Below are positions 35,707-44,900 of a stretch of 64,000 nucleotides of DNA, piece after piece. The stretch is taken from assembly GCA_002428995.1 (NCBI GenBank), contig DIYJ01000006.1:124001-188000 (forward strand). The letters are read 5' to 3'. Within the stretch, counting starts at the first letter, position 1. The number at the start of each line of letters is the position of its first letter. The notes under the pieces were generated by a model. The model saw nothing but the letters and a program-made list of their open reading frames with translations, made no database searches and was not told the origin of the DNA. Source of the stretch: Flavobacteriales bacterium UBA6057 (GTDB lineage: Bacteria; Bacteroidota; Bacteroidia; Flavobacteriales_G; Salibacteraceae). The position numbers were made by a program, and so were the translations under genes.

Positions 35707-35823
35707 TTAGTACCGGAAACCTCCGCGAACTTCCGATGGATATATTTGAGCATGCAGACCGACTGCACCCAGAAGCACCAAACTCACAATGAACCACTTC
35801 AGACTTATTTGCGCTTTGCTCAT
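35707..35823 (-). CDS. Possible small membrane or secreted peptide (38 aa)
   Basis: A short minus-strand frame, too small for routine ORF calling, encodes 38 residues. It has a hydrophobic segment FIVSLVLLGAVGLHAQ like a signal peptide or membrane helix, and a tail ending RGGFRY. Its ATG lies exactly at the edge of direct-repeat copy A, which supplies a purine-rich GGTGG upstream. It could be a true small protein or the 5' end of a lost exported protein. I do not recognise it. Confidence 0.3.
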   Translation of the reverse strand: MSKAQISLKWFIVSLVLLGAVGLHAQIYPSEVRGGFRY

Positions 35824-35930
35824 CAATTCCACCACGCATACTTAGACCTGCATCAGGCAGCGTATGAAGTGCCCTGACGCTTGCCGTTTCATAAACTCCC
35901 TTGATCAGCGTTTACCGCAACAGAAAAACC
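35821..35930. repeat. Direct repeat copy A flanking T9SS gene
   Basis: Two blocks are shared with copy B. Block 1 is 35821-35888 (68 bp, 4 mismatches to 37887-37954). Block 2 is 35903-35930 (28 bp, identical to 38049-38076). The blocks are 14 bp apart here and 94 bp apart in copy B. In the plus frame, block 1 encodes the end of a protein (AYLDLHQAAYEVP then stop), which copy B also has. Confidence 0.85.
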
Positions 35931-35944
35931 CCTGTTCAAAAGCT

Positions 35945-37696
35945 TTATCGCCTGTAAATCTTATGAGCCTGGTTTTTTGTTTTCAGATAGTAGAAACCTG
36001 AACTCAGCTGCGATAGATCAATCATCAGGTTTGCATCAGACGTTCGCGTTATGGCAGCGGTAGTGGTAACATTTTGACCAGTGCTATTGAAGATTTCGAT
36101 ATGAGTTAATTCGAAGGAGCTGGCGACCAAATTGATTACACTGTTGGTCGGGTTGGGATAAACTCTGACCGAAGGAAATCGATCTGTGATGTTCACTCTT
36201 CGTATTGGAGAATACGAAACCTGCCCATCAAAATCGGATTGTTTCAGGCGGTAGTAGGATACGCCCGAATACGGGGCTGTATCAACCACTGAGTAATCTA
36301 GCGTTGAAGATGAATTCCCCGCTCCATCAACCAACATCAGCTCCTGCCAGTTTCGCCCATTTGTGGATCGCTCCACCGTGAAATAGTCATTGTTCACCTC
36401 CGAAGCTGTCTGCCAGAACAAATGAACCTGCGTTTCATCTATGGCAACTGCGTCAAAGCGTGTGAGTTCAATTGGAAGTGCAATATCCCCTTTCACCCAA
36501 AGCTGGAAAAATGTCGCGTTGGCAACGTCACCACTTCCAAATTGCTCTCTCTGTGTGCTCGAAGATGGTATCCAATGAAAACCGGTAGTCGCATTTCCGC
36601 AAGGGTGGAATAAGTTCTGCTCCAGCGTGGTGCCGTCTACAGTGACACATGATGCATCGGCAGTGAGGAACCCCGAGTTTGTACCGATCCAATTATCGTT
36701 TATGCTATTGTCTGCTGTGCCTTGATGCAAGGTAGTATTGCTTTGGATTCTGGATATGATGGTTGCATCGGTAGTAGTTACATCAATGTTTCCCGTACTT
36801 GAAGAAAATCGAACCTCCTGGGCTTCGGTTAACGCTGCCAATGCCGTTGATGTCAAAATCCCTCTCGTTGCATTGGTGAGTGAATTAGACTGAGGTATGT
36901 TTCCTGAACCATTGCCAAAATCGATCGCCACCTGCACATATCCATTGTCATCCACATAAGTGTCAAATGCAACTCCGGCTATATCGAAGCAATAAATTCC
37001 AGCTGTTGTTATGGCAGCAGCATCATGTAAAGATGTAGTTGTGGATGAGCAATCTTCATTCCCTTTCACCCAAAGCTGGAAAAATGTCCCGTCCGCAACC
37101 TCTCCATTAGAGAACTGTTCCCTTTGAAGGCTTGCAGATGGTATCCAATGAAAACCTGTGGCCGCGTTTCCACATGGGTGGAATATGTTCTGATTCAGAG
37201 CGGTGCCGTCTACAGTAGTGCATGATGCATTGGTAGTAAGAAAACCCGAATTTGTACCCGTCCAATTGTCATTGATGCTGTTGTCTGCGGAGCCTTGATG
37301 CAGGGTAGTATTGCTTTGGATTCTGGATATGATTGTTGCATCCGTGGTTGTTAGATCAATGTTTCCCGTACTCGAAGAAACCCGAACCTCTCGGATTTCG
37401 CTTAATACCGCTAATGCTGAGGTAGTAAGTATTCCCCGAGCGGATGTAGTTAGTGAAGTAGACTGCGGCAAATTTCCGCTTCCGTTGCCAAAATCGATTG
37501 CAATTTGAAGGTATCCATTGGCATCTACATGGGAATCAAAGGAACTACCTCCGATGTTGAAATAGTACGTTCCGGCACTCGTTACAGATGCTGCCTGATG
37601 CAGCGATGTAAAAGGATTCCCAATTGTACCGTTCTGAGCATGTGTGTATGGATTCAGTGTCACTATAAGTATTGATATCAGGACTTTTCTTCTCAA
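35945..37696 (-). CDS. Secreted T9SS protein with two near-identical 180-residue repeats (583 aa)
   Basis: This exported protein has a signal peptide (MRRKVLISILIVTLNPYTHAQ). Two tandem copies of a domain follow (about 30-205 and 215-390), sharing long stretches such as IDFGNGSGN, SSSTGNID, DATIISRIQSNTTLHQG and TGFHWIPS. After a fibronectin-like stretch (ALPIELTRFDAVAIDETQVHLFW), the T9SS sorting domain (VRVYPNPTNSVINL to the end) closes the protein. The gene lies between two direct-repeat copies and points against both neighbours, which suggests it was inserted or duplicated here. No catalytic motif is visible. Confidence 0.83.
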   Translation of the reverse strand: MRRKVLISILIVTLNPYTHAQNGTIGNPFTSLHQAASVTSAGTYYFNIGGSSFDSHVDANGYLQIAIDFGNGSGNLPQSTSLTTSARGILTTSALAVLSEIREVRVSSSTGNIDLTTTDATIISRIQSNTTLHQGSADNSINDNWTGTNSGFLTTNASCTTVDGTALNQNIFHPCGNAATGFHWIPSASLQREQFSNGEVADGTFFQLWVKGNEDCSSTTTSLHDAAAITTAGIYCFDIAGVAFDTYVDDNGYVQVAIDFGNGSGNIPQSNSLTNATRGILTSTALAALTEAQEVRFSSSTGNIDVTTTDATIISRIQSNTTLHQGTADNSINDNWIGTNSGFLTADASCVTVDGTTLEQNLFHPCGNATTGFHWIPSSSTQREQFGSGDVANATFFQLWVKGDIALPIELTRFDAVAIDETQVHLFWQTASEVNNDYFTVERSTNGRNWQELMLVDGAGNSSSTLDYSVVDTAPYSGVSYYRLKQSDFDGQVSYSPIRRVNITDRFPSVRVYPNPTNSVINLVASSFELTHIEIFNSTGQNVTTTAAITRTSDANLMIDLSQLSSGFYYLKTKNQAHKIYRR

Positions 37697-37742
37697 TTTA
37701 CAGCATGCTTTTCTAAATCAAATATATCCATTGACTGTTAGT

Positions 37743-37943
37743 AAAATCATTCAAAAACTTGGACAGTCATTGGGAAAGAAGAACATCGATGCCATAGAAC
37801 TGAACGCCAACGAGCAAAACATAAAGAAGCTCTACTTCAACGTCAGTAGGGTGAGCCCAGACACTACTTCTAAGAATGTCTTGTATCATCAATTCTACCA
37901 TGCATACTTAGACCTGTATCAGGCAGCGTATGAAGTGCCCTGA
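37743..37943 (+). pseudogene. 3' fragment of an unidentified gene carrying repeat block 1
   Basis: The plus frame reads protein-like (KKNIDAIELNANEQNIKKLYF, then FYHAYLDLYQAAYEVP and stop), but its upstream part runs into the divergent T9SS gene. The same terminal residues, in diverged form, end copy A at 35877. I read both as remnants of one gene's 3' end. The rest of 37697-38081 holds repeat copy B and the promoter region of the next gene. Confidence 0.4.
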
Positions 37944-38076
37944 AGCTTGCCGTTCTCAGCACATCCTCGATCATCTGCTTCTTACTTGTTAATCCATGTT
38001 TTTCGGTCGTTCCACAAGCTGTCAGAAGGTATTATTGCACCTCTTTAAGATCAGCGTTTACCGCAACAGAAAAACC
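37887..38076. repeat. Direct repeat copy B
   Basis: This is the partner of copy A, with block 1 at 37887-37954 and block 2 at 38049-38076, separated by 94 bp. Block 2 ends 5 bp before the ATG of the serine hydrolase gene, so it probably lies in that gene's leader. Confidence 0.85.
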
Positions 38077-38081
38077 ACCAA

Positions 38082-39341
38082 ATGAGGAACATAGCCTTCG
38101 TCTTCACCATCATGAGCATCGCTGTTGCATCCTGCCAACAGAAGAGCAAGCCCGCTAAAGATGTCGCGCCCGATGATCGTCAAACCGCCAGAGAGGCGTT
38201 GACTGCTGAGCTGGACTCCATTCAGAAGCATGGACTCATCAATGGATTTGCTGTGGCCATGGTGGACAAGAGCGGAGTCCTTTACACCAGGGGCTTTGGT
38301 TATTCGAATGCAGAAACTCAAGAAAAATACACCGAAAACACCTTACAGCATATTGCTTCTGTTTCGAAAACCCTGATTGGCATTGCGCTAATGAAGGCAA
38401 AGGAGATGGGGAAGTTAAACTTGGATGATCCTATCGAGAATTACCTACCCTTTAAGGTGTTGAATCCAAACTTCCCTGATGAGCTGATCACCATTCGACA
38501 CCTGGCCACGCACACTTCAGGAATTACGGACACCGAACAGTATGACCAAAAGGCTTGGATACTGGCCAAAGGTCAGGACTTAACCAATGTCAGCATCGAT
38601 TATCACTTTCAGCGATTAAACCCTGCTGAAGATGATGTCCCCATGGAAGAGTATTTGAAAGGTTATCTGGAGCAGAGTGGCGCATTCTATCAGGAGGGCA
38701 ATTATTTGAATTTCAAACCTGGGGAGCGGTTTGAATACTCCAATATCGGTGCTACGCTGTGTGCTCTGGTGATTGAAAAAGCCACTGGTCAACCGTTTGA
38801 CGCTTTCACCGAGGAACACATTTTAAATCCCTTGAACATGAGTTCCACGGCCTGGTCATTGGAAGACGTGGATATGACCAGGCATTCCAGGCTGTATAGA
38901 AATGATAACACACTTCTGCCTTTCTATACCGCCATCACCTATCCTGATGGGATGCTCATTTCATCCAGCAGCGACATGGCAAAGTACCTGGTTGAGCTGA
39001 TCAGGGGATACAGCGGTGAGGGTGTGTTGCTTTCAAAGGAAGGCTACCAAGAGTTCTACACCGAACAGCTGGAGGAACACCATTTTGAATCGCGGAATGC
39101 GGAACATCCATATGACGGAGATTACAGTCCCGCCATTTTTGTTGGTCACAGTGCCTTGGGTTATATCGGGCACTCGGGCGGAGATGCAGGGGTTGCAACC
39201 TGGATGTATTTCGACAAGGAGAAAAAGACCGGAAGGTACATTGCGATCAATACGGACATGGGAAACGATGAGCGCGCCAGAGAGTTGGAGTATTACGCCA
39301 TCTGGGATAAGATGAATGAATACTTTGGTAAGATCCAATAG
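38082..39341 (+). CDS. Serine beta-lactamase-like hydrolase lipoprotein (419 aa)
   Basis: This periplasmic lipoprotein belongs to the beta-lactamase-related serine hydrolase/class C/DD-peptidase superfamily. The lipobox is IAVASC at about residue 18. Catalytic elements are SVSK (Ser93, Lys96), YSN (Tyr219) and HSG (His364, in place of KTG). Family patterns such as LNLDDPIENYLP, IRHLATHTSGI and FKPGERFEYSNIG are clear. The HSG form is common in esterase or amidase members, so beta-lactamase activity is not assured. Its ATG follows repeat copy B by 5 bp. Confidence 0.9.
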   Translation: MRNIAFVFTIMSIAVASCQQKSKPAKDVAPDDRQTAREALTAELDSIQKHGLINGFAVAMVDKSGVLYTRGFGYSNAETQEKYTENTLQHIASVSKTLIGIALMKAKEMGKLNLDDPIENYLPFKVLNPNFPDELITIRHLATHTSGITDTEQYDQKAWILAKGQDLTNVSIDYHFQRLNPAEDDVPMEEYLKGYLEQSGAFYQEGNYLNFKPGERFEYSNIGATLCALVIEKATGQPFDAFTEEHILNPLNMSSTAWSLEDVDMTRHSRLYRNDNTLLPFYTAITYPDGMLISSSSDMAKYLVELIRGYSGEGVLLSKEGYQEFYTEQLEEHHFESRNAEHPYDGDYSPAIFVGHSALGYIGHSGGDAGVATWMYFDKEKKTGRYIAINTDMGNDERARELEYYAIWDKMNEYFGKIQ

Positions 39342-39443
39342 CAGGAGCCTCGGTTTACATCCACAGGCTTTCCCGCCTCGCAAAATGGCGAATTGATGGA
39401 AGTAGCTGAAACAGGCGCAAGGTGATCTGAAGTTTCGCTTTCT

Positions 39444-40049
39444 TTGATTCCATCCGGAAACAAGTTGGAAACAGCGCAGGAAAAACTCAAACACTTCCTC
39501 GGAATTGAGGGGCAGCTCAGCGAAGATGAGTGGAACTCCTTTGCATCCATCTGGGAAGTTCGCTCCTACAAACGCAAGGAGGTTATCACCCGCCCGGGCG
39601 ATCGCGAACGCTACCTCTATTTTGTGCTGGACGGTGCACAGCGAGTGTTTCACTTGTCAGACGATGATAAAGAGGCCACGCTCGTTTTCACTTATCCCCA
39701 TTCCTTTGGCGGAGTACTCGATGCCTTTCTCCTTCAGGCACCATCTGCTTATTTCTTTGAATCGCTCACTGCTTCTGAGTTGCTGAGGTGTTCTCATGAG
39801 TCCTTTACCAATGCCTTGAAGGCTCAACCCGCCCTGGATGCCATCATTCAGCAAAGCGTCCATCAAGTGCTAGCCGGGCTGTTGGCCCGAATGGTGGAGC
39901 TTCAAAGCTTCTCTTCCGAACAGAAATTCCGAGCCCTGTTAAAGCGAAGCCCTCACGTATTGCAGTGTGTTCCTCAGCGCTACCTCGCTAATTATTTAGG
40001 GGTAGATCCTACCAACTTCAGCAAATTGATGAATGCCGTGCGGGTTTAA
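39444..40049 (+). CDS. Crp/Fnr-family transcription regulator (201 aa)
   Basis: This is a cyclic-nucleotide-binding-fold regulator typical of Bacteroidota. The N-terminal beta-roll spans about 20-120 (RKEVITRPGDRERYLYFVLDG, then YPHSFGGVLDAFL). A long dimer helix follows, and the C-terminal helix-turn-helix is seen in VPQRYLANYLGVDPTNFSKLMNAVR. The cAMP-phosphate signature is absent, so the ligand is unknown. No ATG exists near the N-terminus; TTG at 39444 is the best start. It is probably co-transcribed with the DUF4345 gene 66 bp downstream. Confidence 0.85.
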   Translation: MIPSGNKLETAQEKLKHFLGIEGQLSEDEWNSFASIWEVRSYKRKEVITRPGDRERYLYFVLDGAQRVFHLSDDDKEATLVFTYPHSFGGVLDAFLLQAPSAYFFESLTASELLRCSHESFTNALKAQPALDAIIQQSVHQVLAGLLARMVELQSFSSEQKFRALLKRSPHVLQCVPQRYLANYLGVDPTNFSKLMNAVRV

Positions 40050-40115
40050 TCTTGGCAATTACCAAGATCTGCCGATCGCTTGCGCAGCACCTTCGCTGCA
40101 TCAAAACCAAGCATC

Positions 40116-40532
40116 ATGAACGCACAAAAAATCATTCGCATTGTCAGTAAAATCTTCATTTCATTTTCCATCCTCAGCATCGGATATGTGAGCCTGCTCT
40201 CCCTGTTTGATCCACACGCCACCATGGCCATGGTCAACCTGGAGTTGAGCAATACAGATGCCATCAGCTCCATTCGTGGTATTTACGGTGGAGTAGGGCT
40301 GGTGATCACCGGCAGCTTGGTCTTTATGTTGCTCCGCGAAGTAGATCGTGGGCTTCTGTTTCTCGCCCTGTTCTGGGGCGCTTATGCCATCTCCCGAATG
40401 TGGACCATCGCCAGCGATGGACCATTGGGCAGTTTTGGAACGCAATGGCTCACCATCGAGGCAGCGTTATGCGTGTTATCACTAGTCGTACTGCTGTTGA
40501 GTCACCGTACGCACGCAAACACTTTGAGATGA
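40116..40532 (+). CDS. DUF4345-family membrane protein (138 aa)
   Basis: This small inner-membrane protein has four hydrophobic segments, starting at ISFSILSIGYVSLLSLF. The family hallmark is the IRGIYGGVGLVITGSLVFML region. I start at the ATG at 40116; the open frame begins 36 bp earlier. It follows the Crp/Fnr-like regulator, and a second DUF4345 protein occurs at 62656. The function of the family is unknown. Confidence 0.8.
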   Translation: MNAQKIIRIVSKIFISFSILSIGYVSLLSLFDPHATMAMVNLELSNTDAISSIRGIYGGVGLVITGSLVFMLLREVDRGLLFLALFWGAYAISRMWTIASDGPLGSFGTQWLTIEAALCVLSLVVLLLSHRTHANTLR

Positions 40533-40651
40533 CCGTCTGAGTGTTTGTTGTGGAGAGCGCTTTTAGATCAGATTATCAGATAATTAGAAGATTAGATGAT
40601 GTTTTTGAGAAGGCAGAACTCAACCCGCCTATTTCTTTTTGTGGGTACCAA

Positions 40652-40752
40652 ATCGAAGAGAAATTGTGTATTGGTCTCGCGGAGCGATTTTAACGCAAGC
40701 GAGCAAGACAAATTCGATAGAGGTGCAGTCCTTTTTGGGGCGGCACCTTTTT
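40652..40752 (+). ncRNA. Candidate structured RNA with rho-independent terminator
   Basis: Nested inverted repeats lie in a stretch without a gene. ATCGAA (40652) pairs with TTCGAT (40713). GGTCT (40673) or CTCGC (40676) pairs with AGAC (40706) or GCGAG (40699). These are followed at once by a terminator hairpin AGGTGC/GCACCT with TTTTT (40721-40752). The arrangement fits a small RNA of about 100 nt, or a structured 3' UTR of the DUF4345 mRNA, whose stop lies 120 bp before the first arm. No known family is recognised. Confidence 0.4.
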
Positions 40753-40894
40753 GCTTGAAATAAGGAGCTTGGCGCTTCCAATCGGCATTATTCACTACTT
40801 GTAAAAACCTCTCAAGGATTGGTTTTCAGACATTAAGAGTAGTTGTAGGGCTTGCAACGAGCATGTACAGGTGTTCTCTTGCATTGTACCGTGG

Positions 40895-40934
40895 ATGTCG
40901 TTGAGAACAAAAACATGTCGTTCACAACAAACGC
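40895..40934 (+). promoter_or_regulatory. Two tandem 20-bp direct repeats upstream of the giant-protein operon
   Basis: ATGTCGTTGAGAACAAAAAC and ATGTCGTTCACAACAAACGC abut exactly, with 16 of 20 positions identical, 82-121 bp upstream of the first gene. A two-turn spacing with a CGTTNA(G/C) core resembles LytTR operator geometry. The rest of 40753-41015 shows nothing else firm. Confidence 0.5.
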
Positions 40935-41015
40935 TTGCGTTTTAGAAAGGCAACAATCTATTTTGGTTTCGATCATCCAACGTTATTCGACCGCATACCC
41001 TCAAACCCAAAATAG

Positions 41016-41978
41016 ATGTCTAAAAAGGACAAGGAAAAGAAGAAATCAAAGAAGGCCGAAAAGAAAAGCCATCAGGAAGAGGCCCAATCTCGTCACGAAG
41101 ATTTGATGGATAACTCTGGGCTCTTAACCTCAGGCGCGAATGCTGGTGCCACTGGGCCTACGGGCCCTATTGGCCCGACCGGTTTGCAAGGGCCAACGGG
41201 AGCAACAGGGGCAACAGGAAGTCCAGGCCCTACTGGAGAAGCAGGTAATCGATGGAGCTACCTCATTGTCAATGGAATCACTGGAAAGTCAGGGAGCTCT
41301 ACCGGTGGCAACTCCAGCAAGGGTTCAAGTCCCGCACCGGGCCCTCATCAGTATTCAGAGTTTGAAAGCCTGGTGATAAACATGGGGGAAATGCTGACAG
41401 ATATGTGGCTTCAAACCATTACTTACTATGGTGCAGGAGCTGGGATCATTGAGTTATTGCAGAGCAATAGCCTCTACAAGTTTGCAGTAACTAATTATCC
41501 GCACTCGATCACTCAATATGAGGGGTTTCCTGTTCTAAAGTTGATGCCACCCATACCTCAGAATCCGCACGAAATAATAAGTCTATCTCAACAATTGGTC
41601 GCTCCGGTTCAAATTAACACCCCTGGGAACTTTGTCATAGGAGGGCAATATCAGCAGCCCAATGGGCCAGATATACCTATTCAAGGCTTTGAAAAACACC
41701 TCACCAGTGATGTGCTGAACCAGCTTCTCTACCAGTTCAATCAATTCTTCGCTTTGGCCAATGGTCAGCAGGTTCCCAAGCCACATCAACAACCTAGTTG
41801 GTTGACTGACAACCAAGATGCCGAGGACGCACTTTCTCGCTTTTCTGACATTTTTAGCCAAAACCAGGCAGGTCATTTTGCAGACATACCCGTGGTTGGC
41901 GTTATACTCAGCATGCAGGCATTGGGCGTTCGTCACAGGCTCATTGCAGCGCTGGCTCCCTATTTAGTGAACACCTAA
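41016..41978 (+). CDS. Collagen-like Gly-X-Y protein (320 aa)
   Basis: The protein begins with a Lys/Glu-rich stretch (1-30) and has no signal peptide. Residues 43-77 form a short collagen-like run of about eleven Gly-X-Y triplets rich in GPT and GAT. A Gly/Ser linker follows (about 88-108), then a globular domain of about 210 residues that I do not recognise (ESLVINMGEMLTDMW, LPPIP-like, VVGVILSMQALGVRHRLIAALAPY). Collagen triplets usually trimerise proteins. It is the first gene of a six-gene co-directional block, and its stop overlaps the next start (TAATG). Confidence 0.8.
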   Translation: MSKKDKEKKKSKKAEKKSHQEEAQSRHEDLMDNSGLLTSGANAGATGPTGPIGPTGLQGPTGATGATGSPGPTGEAGNRWSYLIVNGITGKSGSSTGGNSSKGSSPAPGPHQYSEFESLVINMGEMLTDMWLQTITYYGAGAGIIELLQSNSLYKFAVTNYPHSITQYEGFPVLKLMPPIPQNPHEIISLSQQLVAPVQINTPGNFVIGGQYQQPNGPDIPIQGFEKHLTSDVLNQLLYQFNQFFALANGQQVPKPHQQPSWLTDNQDAEDALSRFSDIFSQNQAGHFADIPVVGVILSMQALGVRHRLIAALAPYLVNT

Positions 41979-44900
41979 TGGCGGCCCTCACTTTCAACCA
42001 AACCAAGCACGGAGTTTATACAACTGCGTCTTCGCTGGTCTACTACATGCCACCTGCTGTAAAGGGACCTCGCCCAAGCGGCACACTTACCCTAAAGGAA
42101 GTGTGGTATGACTACAACGGCTATTTCATTTTTGTGGATCCCGCGCATAGTACCAGCATTCTGGCTGCATTGGAGGTGGAAACGGTGCCTGACTTCCTCC
42201 ATCCCTTTCAGGATAAACGCCATCTGCTCTGGCTCAGCTCTGGTACGGGAGGAGTAGAGGTCATTGGAAAAGTCACCTTCAAAGTCAACCAGTGGAACAA
42301 TTTCGCTACCGTCACTGAAAGCTCTGAGATCGGGATTGGGAATTATACCATGCCCATTGATTCCGGCATGATGATCTACCCTACAAAGGATGGTACACGA
42401 CTCGAGCCTTCCGATTTTGATCAGGCGACTCACTTTTCACTGTTGCATCCAGAGTCGAAGCAGGAAAGCGATTATACCCAGCACATCCATGTGGGAGAAG
42501 ATACAGACGCACTGGGAACGATCAGTGGTTTGGGGATCATCTCAGACTTCTCCAACGACAAAGCCTCAGGCTGGGAGGTAGGACTGCGCTACTTTATGAA
42601 CGATGGAGAAGAGGTGGTTTCTCAGTTCTATCAGGTGTTCGACAATCCTGCCGAAAACTACTATGCCTTCCAGATGCAGTGGGACTTGTTCAATCCAACG
42701 CTGGATACTAACACCTTCCTGCAGTTCACAGGTCAACAATTCAACCTTTCTGAGACCGATGGTGTCTACCAGCTTAACGATGTCACTCCCACGCAGGTGA
42801 TGAATAGCTTCTTCCGCACACGAGAAGGGCAGGTGATCACATTATACCCAAACCCATCCGCTGGCGAAGTACCTAAACTGCTGTTTCAGGAAAAATCAAG
42901 CAGCAGCAGCAGTGGCACTGAATACTACCTCGTTCCCTCGGGTGAATTTATCCTTGGAATAGAGGGAGTGGGAACGCCTGGTTCTGTGAGTACAACGCCA
43001 TACCAATTACTCTGCGGATTGACCGGAACAGAATACATTACTTTTTGTCCGGGCGACATTATGAACTTCACGGCTGGTCAGCCTGCCATGGCGCCTACGT
43101 TTCCAGCTTCCGTACAAAACAGCAATGAAGTCACCTCTGGCTTGTTGACCTCCAGCTGTCAAACGGCATGGGTGGAGATTCTTCCAACAACAGTGACTAC
43201 GCCCTCTCTGCCAGAAAGCCCGCGATACAACTCACAACCCGAGTCGAGTCCGCTTTACCAGCAGGAATATGCTGCCGGCACTCCGAATGCCACAGATCAA
43301 CCGGAAGTATTTGCCTACCAGGGACACTATGAGAATCCACTCCTGAATTTGGGAAGCTCCAGCAGTGTTTCAAACGGTACCTACAGCGGACTGGAATATT
43401 CACAGAACCCATTTCCCTTGGTGCCCTATGGAGCTTTGGTGAAGCAGAACACCATTCCTTTCCTGGCTGCCGCCAATGGCCCTCAGCCTGCCAATTTTGA
43501 AGCTGAAATACTGAGTCCGGTGCGGAAAACACAGCTGAGCCTGAGCTCAGACCCATCACCGGGCTCAGATCCTGTTGTCACCATCAATCCGCAAGGTTTG
43601 CTGGTCACAGTGGACAAGGACACGGCCGATTGGTCGCAGGTATTGTTGGCCACCAACCAAGTGAAGAAGGCAGACAAATCAGCGCCTGGAGGCTATAAAG
43701 AAGTTACTTACAACCTGTGCTTCCACAATCTGACGCGCACGCTAACCAATGCGCTTCAAAGCAGCCAGCAGTTCATTGTGATCAGTACTAGCAGCGAGGT
43801 TGGAACCCCAGAGCCACAGGGAACAGCTGGAGGTTCAACAGCGTGGTTCGATGCTGAAATGTCCATCGAAGGATGGCCCTTCATGTTCAACATGCCAGCG
43901 ACAAAGCAAACGAGCGGCTATGGTAACGTGATGATCATCAAGTTTTGCAACGGAAAGCTGTTGGACATGGTCGGCTCTCCGCAAAACTGGACAGAAGGCG
44001 AAAAGCTGAATGGAGTCACCCAAACTTCAGACTTGGGAGGCCTCTCCAACTGGATGAGCGACTACATCACCAAAGGCATCGCATCCTATGAAAACGGGGA
44101 TGAGGATTTTGCACAATTTGCACAGATCGCCACCGATCCGGATTGGCAAGGTGTGATTGGCCTGAACGTAGACATTGACTTCAAGGACTTTCCCTCACAG
44201 CTGCAAGGATTGCTGGCAGGGATTGATGAAAGCAAATTCACCGCGCATCACTTTGGTATTCAGGTCAACCAGCCTAAGCTGACCACGGATGAAGTACTGG
44301 AGTTGGGCATCCAGAGCAACATGTTTGGCTTGATCAACTACACAAGCCCTCCGCTTCCAGCACATATTGATCCATCATCTCCGTTCGATTTCACCGTGCT
44401 GCTGCTGAAAGTAGTGTTCCAACAATCGAAGATCACCAATTTCAAAGGGCGCATTCAGTTGCTTGTGAATGAACTGTTTGGAAGTACCGTAGGCGCAACC
44501 ACGGTTCAGGGATTACCCATCAGCAGCAATTCGCTGTTCTTCGACAGCGGTTTTGAGGTGCATGATGGCATTCCGGTCTACACCTTCACAGATCTGCAGG
44601 ATACGCGCTTTGCCATGCAAAACACCGTGCTGGACTACGTGGAGATTTCCAAGGCCACATTCAACACCATTCTGCCTAGCACAAAAGCCGACCCTCAGCC
44701 CATCATCAAGTCGCGCTTTACGATATGGGGCTACATGGGTTTTGCGCCTTCAGGCGATGCGGTGGCCCATCCCAATTCCACACCTGATCTGTTCTCCTAT
44801 GGCGAACTGCCCGGAGCCAAGGCGCCTAAAACAGGGCTGAGCTTTAGCAACATGCTGGTGAACATGGACTTTGCGAACACAACGCCTCCTGGGAAACCAG

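Noticed and set aside
35821..38076. Composite transposon around the 35945-37696 gene
   Set aside because: No transposase, no terminal inverted repeats and no target-site duplication beyond the imperfect direct repeats.
40592..40795. 67-residue minus-strand frame in the gap before the giant operon
   Set aside because: Its span coincides with nested inverted repeats and a terminator on the plus strand, so structured RNA explains it better.
41140..41250. Short periodic DNA in the collagen-like gene as a possible CRISPR or VNTR
   Set aside because: The 9-bp periodicity follows Gly-X-Y codons in frame and has no spacers.
42840..42890. LYPNPSAGE in the 1174-aa protein, like a T9SS sorting domain
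   Set aside because: It lies near residue 290, not at the C-terminus, and lacks the following strand pattern and tail.
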